This document shows, piece after piece, positions 36,453 to 47,721 of a stretch of DNA of 64,000 nt. How positions within the stretch are numbered: the stretch's first letter is position 1; each line of letters opens with the position of its first letter. The stretch is taken from NCBI RefSeq assembly GCF_900177325.1, contig NZ_FXBL01000004.1:2790001-2854000 (forward strand). The letters run 5' to 3'. The position numbers and the translations under genes are program-made. This DNA comes from Mesorhizobium australicum. GTDB taxonomy: Bacteria; Pseudomonadota; Alphaproteobacteria; Rhizobiales; Rhizobiaceae. The notes below the pieces were generated by a model that was not told the DNA's origin, did not search any database, and saw only the letters and a program-made list of their open reading frames with translations.

Positions 36453-37580
36453 ATGGACCTCTCACCCCAACAGGATGCCGCGCTGAAGGCTGTCGACCGC
36501 TGGCTGAAGGCCGGCAGGCCGCAGGTGTTCCGGCTGTTCGGTTATGCCGGCACGGGCAAGACGACGCTTGCGCGATATTTCGCCGAGCATGTCGAGGGCC
36601 AGGTACAGTTCGCCGCCTTCACCGGCAAGGCGGCGCAGGTGCTGCGGTCGAAGGGCGCGACCAATGCGCGGACGATCCATTCGCTAATCTACCGGCCGAA
36701 GGGCGAGGAAGCGGTGGAGGACGAGACGACCGGCAAGACCTCGATGTCGCCGACCTTCTCGCTCAACCGCCAGAGCCCGATCGCCAAGGCCAAACTCGTC
36801 ATCATCGACGAATGCTCGATGGTCGACGAGCAACTGGGGCGCGACCTGTTGTCCTTCGGCACGCCCGTGCTGGTGCTGGGCGACCCGGCGCAGCTGCCGC
36901 CGATCTCGGGCGGCGGCTTCTTCACCGAGCACGAACCGGATCACCTGCTGACCGAGATCCACCGGCAGGCGCAGGACAATCCGATCATTCGCCTCGCGCT
37001 CGACGTGCGCGAGGGACGCGAGTTCATGCATGGCGACTACGGCACGGCGCAAGTGATCGGCAAGGATCAGGTGACGCAGGACCTGGTGCTCGAGGCGGAC
37101 CAGGTTCTGGTGGGGACAAACCGCACGCGGCGCCGCTACAATGCGCGGCTGCGCGAGTTGAAAGGTTTCACCGCCGACTATCCGCAGGCGGGCGACAAGC
37201 TGGTGTGCCTGCGCAATGACCCGGCCAAGGGTTTGCTCAACGGCTCGCTGTGGAAGGTGATGACCTCGTCGCGCGAGACGGTGAAACCGGGCATCAATCT
37301 GCTCGTCTCGCCGGAGGAGGACGATCCCGACCGGGGCGTGGCCAAGATCAAGCTGCTCAAGGCCGCGTTCGAAAGCCCGGAAGAGGAAATTCCCTGGCAG
37401 CAGAAGAAGCGCTTCGACGACTTCGACTACGGCTATGCGCTGACCGTGCACAAGGCGCAGGGCTCGCAGTGGGACAATGTCGTGCTGTTCGACGAAAGCT
37501 GGGCGTTCAAGGATACGCGCCAGCGCTGGCTCTACACCGCGATCACGCGCGCGGCGAAGACGCTGACTATCGTGCGCTGA
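36453..37580 (+). CDS. RecD-like SF1B DNA helicase (Dda/RecD2 type)
   Basis: 375 residues from the ATG at 36453 (MDLSPQQDAALKAV). Motifs: I GYAGTGKTTLARYF, Ia AAFTGKAAQVLRSKGA, II LVIIDECSMVDEQLG, III VLVLGDPAQLPPISG, V-VI GYALTVHKAQGSQWDNVVLFDE and YTAITRAAKTL. It is a compact 5'-3' helicase with no long N-terminal extension. It meets the convergent SpoIIAA-like gene with no bases between the two stops. Confidence 0.92.
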   Translation: MDLSPQQDAALKAVDRWLKAGRPQVFRLFGYAGTGKTTLARYFAEHVEGQVQFAAFTGKAAQVLRSKGATNARTIHSLIYRPKGEEAVEDETTGKTSMSPTFSLNRQSPIAKAKLVIIDECSMVDEQLGRDLLSFGTPVLVLGDPAQLPPISGGGFFTEHEPDHLLTEIHRQAQDNPIIRLALDVREGREFMHGDYGTAQVIGKDQVTQDLVLEADQVLVGTNRTRRRYNARLRELKGFTADYPQAGDKLVCLRNDPAKGLLNGSLWKVMTSSRETVKPGINLLVSPEEDDPDRGVAKIKLLKAAFESPEEEIPWQQKKRFDDFDYGYALTVHKAQGSQWDNVVLFDESWAFKDTRQRWLYTAITRAAKTLTIVR

Positions 37581-37988
37581 TCACAGGCGCTGGCGGATCT
37601 CGCGCGCGTCGAGCCAGGACCATGCGTCCTGCTCCCGCTCCGGCGGGAAATAGCGCAGCTCGACCGGGATGTCGGCCGAGAAGAAACCTCCGATGCGGGT
37701 GGTCCAGTCCGGTCCGCCGACGACGGCACAGCGGCGCACATGTTCTTCCGCATGTCTGCGGCCCTCTGCCACGGTGCGTTGGCTGATCTCGCCCCAGTCC
37801 GCGCCTTCATAATCCGTCGCGCGCACCAGGATGTCGATGCGATCGTGAAGCGCATAGGCGCCTTCGAGCAAGCCGAAGAGATTTTCCGCGTCGGCCGACG
37901 TCGTGCGGCCGTAAATCTCGATCGCGAAGACCTGGTCATTGTCGGTCTCCAGCCGGCGGACGGTCGGGATGGGGTCGAGCGCGTGCAT
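37581..37988 (-). CDS. SpoIIAA/STAS-like domain protein
   Basis: 135 residues from the ATG at 37988 ([14 protein letters not shown]), chosen because AGGAG lies seven bases upstream; an ATG at 38012 is in frame too. The pattern [22 protein letters not shown]...[13 protein letters not shown] resembles SpoIIAA-like (CRAL-TRIO/STAS-type) proteins. No enzymatic motif. Function unknown. Confidence 0.75.
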   Translation of the reverse strand: MHALDPIPTVRRLETDNDQVFAIEIYGRTTSADAENLFGLLEGAYALHDRIDILVRATDYEGADWGEISQRTVAEGRRHAEEHVRRCAVVGGPDWTTRIGGFFSADIPVELRYFPPEREQDAWSWLDAREIRQRL

Positions 37989-38097
37989 CCATGAGCTCCT
38001 TCGGATGGTCATGTCGCAACTGGAACACTCGAATGGCCCTGTCTGTTCCGTCGAAAGGCTCTATAAGGCTGCGTCGAATTCGCGATGTGGACCTGCC

Positions 38098-38838
38098 ATG
38101 CCGTCCAAGCTTTCTGTCAATCTCAACGCCATCGCCATGCTGCGCAACCGGCGCGACCTGCCGTGGCCGAGCGTCACCGGGCTCGGCCGCATCGCGCTCG
38201 CCGCCGGCGCGCACGGATTGACGGTGCATCCGCGCCCGGACGAGCGACACATCCGCTTCTCCGACCTGGCTCCGATCCGGGCGCTGATCGACGACGAGTT
38301 CCCGCAGGCGGAGTTCAACATCGAAGGCTATCCGAGCGAGGATTTCCTCGAACTGGTGGAAAAGCACCAGCCGGAGCAGGTGACGCTGGTGCCGGACGAT
38401 CCGTCGCAGGCGACGTCCGATCACGGCTGGGACTTTGTCGGCAAGTGTGAGATGCTGAAGCCGATCGTGGCGCGGCTAAAGAAGGGCGGCATGCGCGTGT
38501 CGCTGTTCGCGGATGCGGATCCGGCGCAGATCGCGGCCGCGAAGGCGACCGGAGCGGACCGCATCGAGCTCTACACCGGCCCGTATGGCGGTTCATACGA
38601 CGATCCGAAAAAGGCAGGCAAGTGCCTGGAACTGCTTGGAAAGACGGCCGACGCGGCTCTCGCCGCCGGGCTTGGAGTCAATGGCGGGCACGACCTGACC
38701 GTGGCCAACCTGCCGCCGCTGGCGAAACGAATTCCGAAGCTGGCGGAGGTGTCGATCGGGCACGGGCTGACGGCGGATGCGCTGGAATTCGGTATGGAAC
38801 AGACCGTCAAGCGCTTCCTCGCCTCTTGCGGGTGGTGA
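38098..38838 (+). CDS. pdxJ: Pyridoxine 5'-phosphate synthase
   Basis: 246 residues from the ATG at 38098 ([19 protein letters not shown]). It joins 1-deoxyxylulose 5-phosphate and 3-amino-2-oxopropyl phosphate to give PNP, the last ring-forming step of vitamin B6 synthesis. Seen: [26 protein letters not shown] (active-site His and Arg), [23 protein letters not shown], and [12 protein letters not shown]. Confidence 0.95.
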   Translation: MPSKLSVNLNAIAMLRNRRDLPWPSVTGLGRIALAAGAHGLTVHPRPDERHIRFSDLAPIRALIDDEFPQAEFNIEGYPSEDFLELVEKHQPEQVTLVPDDPSQATSDHGWDFVGKCEMLKPIVARLKKGGMRVSLFADADPAQIAAAKATGADRIELYTGPYGGSYDDPKKAGKCLELLGKTADAALAAGLGVNGGHDLTVANLPPLAKRIPKLAEVSIGHGLTADALEFGMEQTVKRFLASCGW

Positions 38839-38913
38839 ACCGCGCGCCATCTCTCCGCAGGCGGGCGTTCGGTTCGAACGTGGCCATTGATGCTGCGATG
38901 CAACAGGAGTAAA

Positions 38914-38939
38914 AGCCCCGCCGCTCCCAAGGAGGGGCT
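38914..38939 (+). promoter_or_regulatory. Hairpin overlapping the kup ribosome binding site
   Basis: AGCCCC (38914-38919) can pair with GGGGCT (38934-38939), and CTCC with GGAG inside. The 3' arm contains the kup Shine-Dalgarno (AAGGAGGGG, 38929-38937), so folding would hide it. It could also serve as the pdxJ transcript end. Regulation is speculative. Confidence 0.35.
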
Positions 38940-38942
38940 GTC

Positions 38943-40874
38943 ATGGTTGTTGCGAATGACGAGGGCGGCGTGAAGCCGTCCCATGGCGGCCCTGCCGTTG
39001 CGGATGCAGCCCCTCAAGTCGATCACGGAATGCTGGCGCTGACGCTCGGCGCGCTGGGTGTCGTCTATGGCGATATCGGCACCAGCCCGATCTATGCCTT
39101 CCGCGAGGCGCTCGTCGCCTCGTCCGGCGGCAATGTCGCCGAGCGCGAAGATATCCTTGGCGTCCTGTCGCTGATCATCTGGGCGCTGACGATCATCGTC
39201 ACGATCAAATACATCCTGTTCGTGCTGCGCGCCGACAACAAGGGCGAGGGCGGAACGCTGTCGTTGATGGCGCTGGCGCGCGGCGCCTTCGCTCACCGTC
39301 CGCGCTGGATATTGTTGCTGGGCATGCTGGGCGCGTCGCTGTTCTATGGCGACGCGGTGATCACGCCGGCGATCTCGGTGCTGTCGGCCGTCGAGGGACT
39401 GAATGTCGTCACGCCGACGTTCGAGCCGTACGTGGTGCCGCTGACGCTCGTGATCCTTGCGGCGGTCTTTGCCGTCCAGAGGTTCGGAACGGCGAGCGTC
39501 GCATCGGTCTTCGGTCCGGTCACCGCCCTGTGGTTCCTCTCGATCGGGGCATCGGGCGTGGTGCATATCGTCGACGATCCCGAAATCCTGCTCGCGATCA
39601 ACCCGGTCTATATCGTCTATTTCCTCGCCAACTCGCCTGAGGTGGCGTTCGTGACCATCGGAGCGATCTTCCTGGCGGTCACCGGGGCTGAAGCGCTCTA
39701 TGCGGACCTCGGCCATTTCGGCCGGCGGCCGATCGTGCTGGCCTGGCTTGCCATCGTCTTCCCCTGCCTGCTCCTGAACTATGTCGGGCAGGGCGCTTTC
39801 GTCCTGTCGCATGGCGGCATCGTCGGCCATCCGTTCTTCGAGATGAACGAGGGCTGGGCGCTGCTGCCGATGGTGGCGCTCGCGACCGCGGCCACCGTCA
39901 TCGCCAGCCAGGCGGTGATCTCCGGCGCCTTCTCGCTGACGCGGCAGGCTGTGCAGCTCAACCTCCTGCCGCGGCTGGAGATCCTGCACACGTCCGAGAC
40001 GCAGTCGGGTCAGATTTATATGCCGCGCGTCAATATGCTGCTCGGCATCGTCGTGTTCATGCTGGTTATCGGTTTCCAGGAATCGACCAACCTCGCCGCC
40101 GCCTACGGCATTTCGGTCACCGGCAACATGCTGATGACGACGCTGCTGTTGGCGGTGGTTATGCTGAAAATCTGGAAATGGCCGCTCGTCGCGGTCGTGG
40201 CGCTGACGTCGATGTTCGCGGTGATCGACATCGGCTTCTTTGTCTCGAATATCGTCAAGGTTCTGGACGGCGGCTGGGCGTCGCTGGCCATTGCGTTCAC
40301 GATGGCGCTGATCATCTCCACCTGGATGCGCGGCAGCCGCTATCTGTTCGAGAAGACGCGCAAGAACGAGATGCCGCTCGGCTTCCTGACCGAACAGCTG
40401 GCGAAGAAGAAGCCGCAGCTCGTCCCGGGCACGGCCGTCTTCCTGACCGGCGACCCGCTGAGCGCGCCGACGGCGCTGCTGCACAGTCTGAAGCACTACA
40501 AGGTGCTGCACGAGCAGAACGTCATCCTGTCGGTGGTGACGGCGCAGCAGCCGAAGGTGCCGGACCAAGAGCGGGCGCGTATCGAGAAGCTGAACGACCT
40601 CTTCATGCGCGTGACGGTGACATTCGGCTACATGGAGCAGCCGAACATTCCGCGTGCGCTGGCGATCTGCCGCAAGCAGGGCTGGAAGTTCGACATCATG
40701 ACGACGTCGTTCTTCCTGTCGCGGCGCTCGCTCAAGGCCTCGCCGACATCGGGCATGCCGCTCTGGCAGGACAAGCTGTTCATCGCCCTGGCGAAGAGCG
40801 CGTCCGACGCCACGGAATACTTCCAGATTCCCACCGGCCGCGTGGTCGAGATCGGCACGCAGGTGGCAATCTGA
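38943..40874 (+). CDS. kup: KUP-type potassium transporter
   Basis: 643 residues, about 12 membrane helices followed by a cytoplasmic C-terminal domain. Near the start [23 protein letters not shown] is the KUP signature; also [18 protein letters not shown] and [18 protein letters not shown]. It imports K+ with H+. The SD AAGGAGG lies seven bases before the ATG at 38943. Confidence 0.95.
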   Translation: MVVANDEGGVKPSHGGPAVADAAPQVDHGMLALTLGALGVVYGDIGTSPIYAFREALVASSGGNVAEREDILGVLSLIIWALTIIVTIKYILFVLRADNKGEGGTLSLMALARGAFAHRPRWILLLGMLGASLFYGDAVITPAISVLSAVEGLNVVTPTFEPYVVPLTLVILAAVFAVQRFGTASVASVFGPVTALWFLSIGASGVVHIVDDPEILLAINPVYIVYFLANSPEVAFVTIGAIFLAVTGAEALYADLGHFGRRPIVLAWLAIVFPCLLLNYVGQGAFVLSHGGIVGHPFFEMNEGWALLPMVALATAATVIASQAVISGAFSLTRQAVQLNLLPRLEILHTSETQSGQIYMPRVNMLLGIVVFMLVIGFQESTNLAAAYGISVTGNMLMTTLLLAVVMLKIWKWPLVAVVALTSMFAVIDIGFFVSNIVKVLDGGWASLAIAFTMALIISTWMRGSRYLFEKTRKNEMPLGFLTEQLAKKKPQLVPGTAVFLTGDPLSAPTALLHSLKHYKVLHEQNVILSVVTAQQPKVPDQERARIEKLNDLFMRVTVTFGYMEQPNIPRALAICRKQGWKFDIMTTSFFLSRRSLKASPTSGMPLWQDKLFIALAKSASDATEYFQIPTGRVVEIGTQVAI

Positions 40875-40916
40875 GGAACGCCGGCGCGGCCGGCGTTCCT
40901 GCGCTGTCGGAGAGTG

Positions 40917-41804
40917 TCAGCCGGCGAGCGCGGCTTTGTTGGCGGCGAGGAAGTCGCGCAGCGTCTGCAGCTTGCGGCCGGAGAGCTTCGCGGTGTCGCC
41001 GGTGACGGCGCCGAGGCCGCCGGTGCGGGTGGCGGTGTCGAAGGAGACCAGGGTCGGGATGATGGCCTCCGGCACGCCCGCCGCCTTCATGCCGCCTGCG
41101 AGTTGCTCGTCGGTGAGGTGCACGACCTGGAGCGGCTTGCCGGTGATCTCGGAAACGAGCGCGGCGATCTGGTCATTGGTGTAGGCTTCGTCGCCGGTGA
41201 GCGTGTAGGTGGCGTTGCCGGCCGGCGGATTGGCGAGGGCGCCGGCGATCGCGGCCGCGATATCGTCACGCGCGACGAAGGAGGTCTTGCCGTCGGCGGC
41301 GGAGGTGTACCACTGGCCGGACTTCAGCGCGTTCGGCAGGCTCATGAACAGGTTTTCAAGATACCAGCTGTCGCGGAAGAGCAGGTAGGGAATGCCGGTG
41401 GCCTTGATCGTTTCCTCGGTTCCGAGATGGTCGGGCGCGAAGCTGACCTTCGAGGTCTCGGGCACGGGAAGCGAGGTGTAGGCGAGGCGCGCAACGCCGG
41501 CCTTCTTGGCGGCGGCGACGGCGGCCTTGTGCTGGCGCAGGCGCGTGCCGGCGCCGTCGAGCGCGTCGGTCGAGACGATCAGCACCGTGCCGACGCCGGC
41601 GAAGGCTTTTTCGAGCCCGGCGGCGTCGTCGAAATCGACCTTGCGGAGCGCGACACCTTTGGCGGCGAGGGCGGACAGCTTGTCGGTATTACGCGTGCCG
41701 GCGATGATGCGCGACGGCGCGACGCCCTGGCTGTCGAGGAGATGGGTGATGACGGCCTGGCCGAGATGGCCGGAGGCGCCGGTGATGAGAATCGTGTCGG
41801 ACAT
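40917..41804 (-). CDS. NmrA/SDR-family NAD(P)H quinone oxidoreductase (QorB/YtfG-like)
   Basis: 295 residues from the ATG at 41804. N-terminal Rossmann motif ILITGASGHLGQAVITHLL, LRKVDFDDAAGLEKAFAGVGTVLIVST and YLENLFMSLPNAL fit atypical SDRs of the NmrA/QOR2 group, which reduce quinones with NADPH. It is divergent from an HxlR-family regulator, the same arrangement as E. coli ytfG/ytfH. Confidence 0.88.
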   Translation of the reverse strand: MSDTILITGASGHLGQAVITHLLDSQGVAPSRIIAGTRNTDKLSALAAKGVALRKVDFDDAAGLEKAFAGVGTVLIVSTDALDGAGTRLRQHKAAVAAAKKAGVARLAYTSLPVPETSKVSFAPDHLGTEETIKATGIPYLLFRDSWYLENLFMSLPNALKSGQWYTSAADGKTSFVARDDIAAAIAGALANPPAGNATYTLTGDEAYTNDQIAALVSEITGKPLQVVHLTDEQLAGGMKAAGVPEAIIPTLVSFDTATRTGGLGAVTGDTAKLSGRKLQTLRDFLAANKAALAG

Positions 41805-41917
41805 TGCTGGCTCCTGTGAAACATGCTCTCTTTTCGAGACCAGCTCTAAATTGTATATATTGGATGCTGCGTAAAGAAGGCAGTTTGAACTACCCTGGTT
41901 ACCTGAAAGGAACCACC

Positions 41918-42328
41918 ATGGACGCACGCATCGCCTCCGCCCGTCAGAAGATCGAGATCTATCGTGCCGGCGTCGCCACGGGCGGGCTCGCGAACTGCCC
42001 GATCCGCAACGTCGTGCAGAACATCTTCGGCAAGTGGAGTTCGCTGCTGCTGATGGCGCTGGCCGAGAAGCCGTATCGCTTCGGCGAGCTGCGACGGCTG
42101 GTGCCGGACATCTCGCAGCGGATGCTGACCGAGACGCTGCGCGACCTGCAGCGGGACGGCTATGTGCACCGCGAGGTGTTTCCGACCAAGCCGCCCAGCG
42201 TCGAGTACAGCCTGACCGATCTCGGCCTGTCGATGTACGATTCGCTTCAGCACCTGCTGATGTGGGCGGAGACCAATTTCGAACGCGTGCGAGTGGCGCG
42301 CGAAAAGTTCGACGCCGAAGATGCGTGA
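41918..42328 (+). CDS. HxlR family redox-type transcriptional regulator (YtfH-like)
   Basis: 136 residues from the ATG at 41918 with AAGG upstream. Winged helix: CPIRNVVQNIFGKWSSLLLMALAEKPYRFGELRRLVPDISQRMLTETLRDLQRDGYVHR. C27 in the conserved N-terminal position (LANCPIR) is where HxlR/DUF24 regulators such as QorR and HypR sense oxidants or quinones. It probably controls the divergent quinone reductase. Only 6 bp separate it from the downstream reductase gene. Confidence 0.9.
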   Translation: MDARIASARQKIEIYRAGVATGGLANCPIRNVVQNIFGKWSSLLLMALAEKPYRFGELRRLVPDISQRMLTETLRDLQRDGYVHREVFPTKPPSVEYSLTDLGLSMYDSLQHLLMWAETNFERVRVAREKFDAEDA

Positions 42329-42334
42329 GGCAGG

Positions 42335-43366
42335 ATGAGCGGGCTTGTCCTCGTCACCGGCGGCTCCGGCTTCATCGGCGCGCATTGCATCGTGAGGCTG
42401 ATCGCCGCGGGATACCGGGTGCGCACGACGGTGCGCTCGCTGGCGCGTGAAGGCGACGTGCGGGCGATGCTGAGGGAGGGCGGCTGCGAGGCGGGCGACC
42501 GGCTGGCGTTCGCCGAAGCTGATCTCACGCGCGACGCGGGATGGCCTGAGGCTGCGGCCGGCTGCGACTACGTGCTGCATGTCGCCTCGCCACTACCGGT
42601 CGCGCAGCCGAAGGACGCGGACGAACTGATGCGGCCGGCGCGCGACGGCGCGCTGAGGGTGCTGCGGGCGGCGCGCGACGCCGGCGTGAAGCGCGTGGTG
42701 ATGACCTCGTCCTTCGCGGCGATCGGCTACGGCAACACGCCCTTGGACGGCGTCTATACGGAGAAGGACTGGACCGACACCGACAGGCCGATCGGCGCCT
42801 ATGTGAAGTCGAAGGCACTGGCCGAACGCGCCGCCTGGGAGTTCGTCGCGCGCGAGGGCAACGGGCTGGAACTGGCGACGGTCAATCCGGTGGTCGTGTT
42901 CGGCCCGGTGCTGGGAAGGGACTATTCCGCCTCTGTCGTCCTCATCGAGACGCTGCTCAAGGGCGGTGCGCCGGCGGTGCCGAAGCTGATGTTCGGCGTC
43001 GTGGACGTGCGCGACGTGGCCGAGCTGCACCTCCTGGCGATGACGCGCCCGGAGGCGAAGGGCGAGCGGTTCCTGGCGGTGGCGGGCGATTTCCTCAGCG
43101 TGCGGGAGATTGCGCTGGCGCTGAAGGCCGGCATGGGGCCGGCAGCCGCGAAAGTGCCGACGCGAGTGGCGCCGAACTGGGTGATCCGGCTCGGCGCGCT
43201 GTTCAGCCCGACATTGAGGACGGTTGCAGGCCCCGAGCTCGGCAGGGTGAAGAACGCGTCGAGCGCCAAGGCCCGGCAGATGCTGGGCTGGTCGCCGCGC
43301 CCGCCGCAGGAGGCGATCGTCGCCACGGGCGAGAGCCTGGTGCGGCTAGGGCTGATCAAGGCGTGA
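42335..43366 (+). CDS. NAD-dependent epimerase / dihydroflavonol-reductase-like SDR
   Basis: 343 residues. Extended SDR: VLVTGGSGFIGAHCIVRLIAAGY at the N-terminus, DYVLHVASPLP, KRVVMTSSFAAIGYG and the catalytic YVKSKALAERAAW (YxxxK). It resembles bacterial dihydroflavonol 4-reductase-like aldehyde or ketone reductases. The gene starts 6 bp after the HxlR regulator, so it probably shares its quinone/electrophile response. Confidence 0.88.
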   Translation: MSGLVLVTGGSGFIGAHCIVRLIAAGYRVRTTVRSLAREGDVRAMLREGGCEAGDRLAFAEADLTRDAGWPEAAAGCDYVLHVASPLPVAQPKDADELMRPARDGALRVLRAARDAGVKRVVMTSSFAAIGYGNTPLDGVYTEKDWTDTDRPIGAYVKSKALAERAAWEFVAREGNGLELATVNPVVVFGPVLGRDYSASVVLIETLLKGGAPAVPKLMFGVVDVRDVAELHLLAMTRPEAKGERFLAVAGDFLSVREIALALKAGMGPAAAKVPTRVAPNWVIRLGALFSPTLRTVAGPELGRVKNASSAKARQMLGWSPRPPQEAIVATGESLVRLGLIKA

Positions 43367-43390
43367 GATTCGCGCTGATTTTTCTCTCAT

Positions 43391-43510
43391 GCCCCCCTCA
43401 TCCGGCCGCTTCGCGGCCACCTTCCCCGAGGGGGGAAGGGGAGCGTCGCCGATGACCTCCTCTCCCTTGGGGAGAGCGTGGCGAGGTGGCGCCGAGCCGG
43501 GTGAGGGGGC
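43391..43510. repeat. Intergenic rhizobial palindromic repeat, inverted pair
   Basis: GCCCCCCTCATCCGGCC-gcttcgc-GGCC, then CCTTCCCC-gagg-GGGGAAGG; it is followed by CTCTCCC-tt-GGGGAGAG and the reverse-oriented end GGGTGAGGGGGC. The outer ends (GCCCCCCTCA and TGAGGGGGC) are complementary. The modules CCCTCATCCGG and CACCTTC-CCCC match the element inside uvrD, so this is another copy of that family in its usual intergenic place. Confidence 0.85.
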
Positions 43511-43593
43511 TTCCAAAATCGGTCTGCTGCGCGCCGATGTCCGGTTGATTTGGCGGCCGGCAGCGCCGATGGTCGCCGCCGAAAGGGCAGAGC

Positions 43594-44853
43594 ATGGCAC
43601 AACTTCTTCGCATCGCGATCGTGGGCGCGGGGCCGGCAGGGTTGGCCGCGGCACTTCTGCTCACGCGCGACGGGCATCGGGTGGAGATCCTCGAGCGCTA
43701 CGAGGCGCCGAAGCCGCTGGGCTCGGGCCTGATTCTGCAGCCGACGGGACTGTGCGTGCTGTCCTCGCTCGGCCTGATGCCGGCGATGCTGGCGCAGGGC
43801 GCGCGGATCGAGCGGCTCTTCGGCGCCGATGCCAGGACCGGCCGTACCGTTCTGGACGTGCGGTACAACGCGCTGCCGGGCGGGCGGTTCGGCCTCGCCG
43901 TCCATCGCGCGGCGCTCTTCAACGTGCTGCATGATGCCGTCGTTGCCGCAGGCATTGCGATCCGCACCTCGACCGAGGCGGCGACGATCGAGGTCTCGGC
44001 GCCGGGCGCGACGCTGTTCGGCGACAAGGGTGGATCGCTCGGCACCTGGGATCTGGTGGTCGATGCGAGCGGCTCGAAATCGCGGCTCAAGGCGTCGTCC
44101 TACAGGCCGGCCGAGCCGAAGCCGCTCGCCTATGGCGCGTTCTGGGCCTCGCTCGGCTGGCATGGCGACGGCTTCGACCGCAACGCGCTGCAGCAGCGCT
44201 ACGATAGGGCGCGGGTGATGATCGGCGTGCTGCCGATCGGCCGCATCGCGCCGGCCGGCGACGAGATGGCCGCCTTCTTCTGGAGCCTGAAGCCGGCGCA
44301 GGTGGAGGAGGTGAGGGCGCGCGGAATCGACGCCTGGAAGGACGAGGTGGCGCGGCACTGGCCGCAATGCGCGCCCTATCTCGACCAGATCGCGTCCTTC
44401 GACGACCTGACGCTGGCGCGCTACGGCCACCACACGCTGAAGATGCCGGCCGGCCGAAACCTTGCCGTCATCGGCGACGCGGCGCATTCGACCAGCCCGC
44501 AGCTGGGGCAGGGCGCGAACATGGCGCTGCTGGATGCGGCGGCGCTCGCGCATGCGCTGCGCGCCTATTCCGACATCCCGAATGCGCTGTCGGCCTATGC
44601 GGCGACGCGGCGCTTTCATGTGCGGCTGTTCCAGGCGCTGTCCTATTTCCTCACGCCATTCTACCAGTCGGACTCCGTCCTGGTGCCCTATCTGCGCGAC
44701 ACGCTGGTCTCGACCGTGGCCAAGGTGCCGCCCGCGCCTCGCATCCTGGCGCTGATGGTGTCCGGCATGCTGGCGCGTCCGCTCGCATCGACCGGTCTGA
44801 TCGAGGCTGATTGGGCGAAGTTCTCCTCGGCCGGCGAGCCGCGGCTGGGATGA
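43594..44853 (+). CDS. FAD-dependent aromatic monooxygenase (UbiH/PHBH family)
   Basis: 419 residues. FAD site IAIVGAGPAGLAAALLLTRDGHRVEILER, and later NLAVIGDAAHSTSPQLGQGANMALLDA, the GD motif of class A flavoprotein hydroxylases; WDLVVDASGSKSRLK is the DG-like region. It is expected to hydroxylate an aromatic or quinone-like substrate using NAD(P)H and O2. Substrate unknown. A repeat pair separates it from the preceding gene. Confidence 0.9.
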   Translation: MAQLLRIAIVGAGPAGLAAALLLTRDGHRVEILERYEAPKPLGSGLILQPTGLCVLSSLGLMPAMLAQGARIERLFGADARTGRTVLDVRYNALPGGRFGLAVHRAALFNVLHDAVVAAGIAIRTSTEAATIEVSAPGATLFGDKGGSLGTWDLVVDASGSKSRLKASSYRPAEPKPLAYGAFWASLGWHGDGFDRNALQQRYDRARVMIGVLPIGRIAPAGDEMAAFFWSLKPAQVEEVRARGIDAWKDEVARHWPQCAPYLDQIASFDDLTLARYGHHTLKMPAGRNLAVIGDAAHSTSPQLGQGANMALLDAAALAHALRAYSDIPNALSAYAATRRFHVRLFQALSYFLTPFYQSDSVLVPYLRDTLVSTVAKVPPAPRILALMVSGMLARPLASTGLIEADWAKFSSAGEPRLG

Positions 44854-44925
44854 TGCGCCGGGATTGCGCATTTCCGGCGATTTGCCGCTTGCTTCGGTTG
44901 CGCCGATGGATTATCCGCTCCGAAC

Positions 44926-44941
44926 CGTAACGTTCGTTACG
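44926..44941. promoter_or_regulatory. Palindromic operator at the TetR gene start
   Basis: CGTAACG-tt-CGTTACG is a perfect 7-2-7 inverted repeat located 10 bp before the GTG start at 44952. Position and symmetry fit an autoregulatory TetR operator. Confidence 0.7.
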
Positions 44942-44951
44942 CCTTCGGAGC

Positions 44952-46663
<1,712 letters not shown>

Positions 46664-46705
46664 GATCGCACGTCTACCCGGATCGTTTCTCGGGCTCTGT
46701 GAATC

Positions 46706-46733
46706 GAAAAGGGCGCCAGTGGGCGCCCTTTTC
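46706..46733 (+). terminator. Intrinsic terminator of ilvC
   Basis: GAAAAGGGCGCC (46706-46717), loop AGTG, GGCGCCCTTTTC (46722-46733): a 12-bp perfect stem ending in a T run, 43 bp after the ilvC stop. The symmetric A and T tracts let it also stop transcription of the convergent gene at 46759. Confidence 0.9.
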
Positions 46734-46758
46734 ATGTCTCCCGTCGGTGTCGGCAGCC

Positions 46759-47244
46759 TTACTGGTAGCTGTCCTTGACGTAGACCCCGATGAACGTCGC
46801 GATGCAGGCGAGGCCGCCGGGGTCGTCAAAGGGGCGCCTGATCTGGCCGCGGATGGTCACGATTTCCGTGGCTGCCGTTATCGCGGTGATCGCCGGAGCG
46901 TAGCTGACGATGCGGATCTGCGATTCGGCCGTCGTCGGCCGCATATAGGGATCGCCCCAGCCGACACCGCCGGTTTTGACGGTGCGGAACGTCGCGTCGA
47001 AGTTCGCGCCGTACAGGCCGTGTCCGCGCGAATTGCCGGGCCACACCCATGACAGGCCGGCGACGCGGGAGTTCGATCCGACGATCGGATGAAACGAGGA
47101 GTCGGCGAAGTCCTTCACACGGACGTTGCGACACTGCGACGTGACAGCCGTGAACTTGATCTTGCCCGAGAAGACAATCTCCGCGCCGGCGCTCTGCGCC
47201 CCGGCAGCGAGCAGGATTGCCGAAAATATCGTTCGCCGCAGCAT
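46759..47244 (-). CDS. Secreted hypothetical protein
   Basis: 161 residues from the ATG at 47244, which has GGAGG five bases upstream. Signal peptide MLRRTIFSAILLAAGAQSAGA; the mature part is predicted beta-rich with two cysteines (SQCRNV and GLACIA), GHGLYGANFDATFRTVKTGGVGWGDPYM in the middle. I do not recognise a family. Confidence 0.75.
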   Translation of the reverse strand: MLRRTIFSAILLAAGAQSAGAEIVFSGKIKFTAVTSQCRNVRVKDFADSSFHPIVGSNSRVAGLSWVWPGNSRGHGLYGANFDATFRTVKTGGVGWGDPYMRPTTAESQIRIVSYAPAITAITAATEIVTIRGQIRRPFDDPGGLACIATFIGVYVKDSYQ

Positions 47245-47394
47245 CTCGACCTCCAATAAACGTGTCCGCCCGCGGGCATTCGACCATTACACGCGAGGAT
47301 GTCGATCGGCAAATCGCCGAAAGCAGCTGTGCCATGACGACACACCTTCGCTGGTATGGCGCTTGCTACTCGACCTCCGGAAGGAGGCTCGGCC

Positions 47395-47679
47395 ATGACA
47401 CATGCACTCCCTGACGTTTCACACGACACCCAGGAACGACGCCTTGCGCAGCGCCGTCGCGCCTACAAGGGCATCGTCATCAACTTCAACGGCGGCACCA
47501 GCACGTTCGAAGGCGTGGCGCGCAATTTGTCGGAGACGGGCGCACGGCTCTCGTTCTGCGAGACCTTCGCGATTCCGCCCGAGTTCCTCGTCCGGTTCAG
47601 CGGCGACATGGCATGGCGGCCGGCGGTCGTGCGATGGCGGTCGATGTCCGACATCGGCGTGGCCTTCCACAGGCCCTGA
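47395..47679 (+). CDS. PilZ domain protein (c-di-GMP receptor motif intact)
   Basis: 94 residues from the ATG at 47395 (AAGGAGG upstream). PilZ motifs: basic RRLAQRR (RxxxR) near residue 15 and NLSETGARLSF (N-x-S-x-x-G), both needed for c-di-GMP binding in the family. Single-domain protein. It is tail-to-tail with a second PilZ gene at 47722. Confidence 0.88.
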   Translation: MTHALPDVSHDTQERRLAQRRRAYKGIVINFNGGTSTFEGVARNLSETGARLSFCETFAIPPEFLVRFSGDMAWRPAVVRWRSMSDIGVAFHRP

Positions 47680-47721
47680 GCCGTATCCGACCGTGGAGAT
47701 GAGCGGCTGTCGCCGGCCGGC

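Noticed and set aside
38571..40568. 665-codon minus-strand frame
   Set aside because: Antisense to kup; His/Arg/Asp-rich shadow composition.
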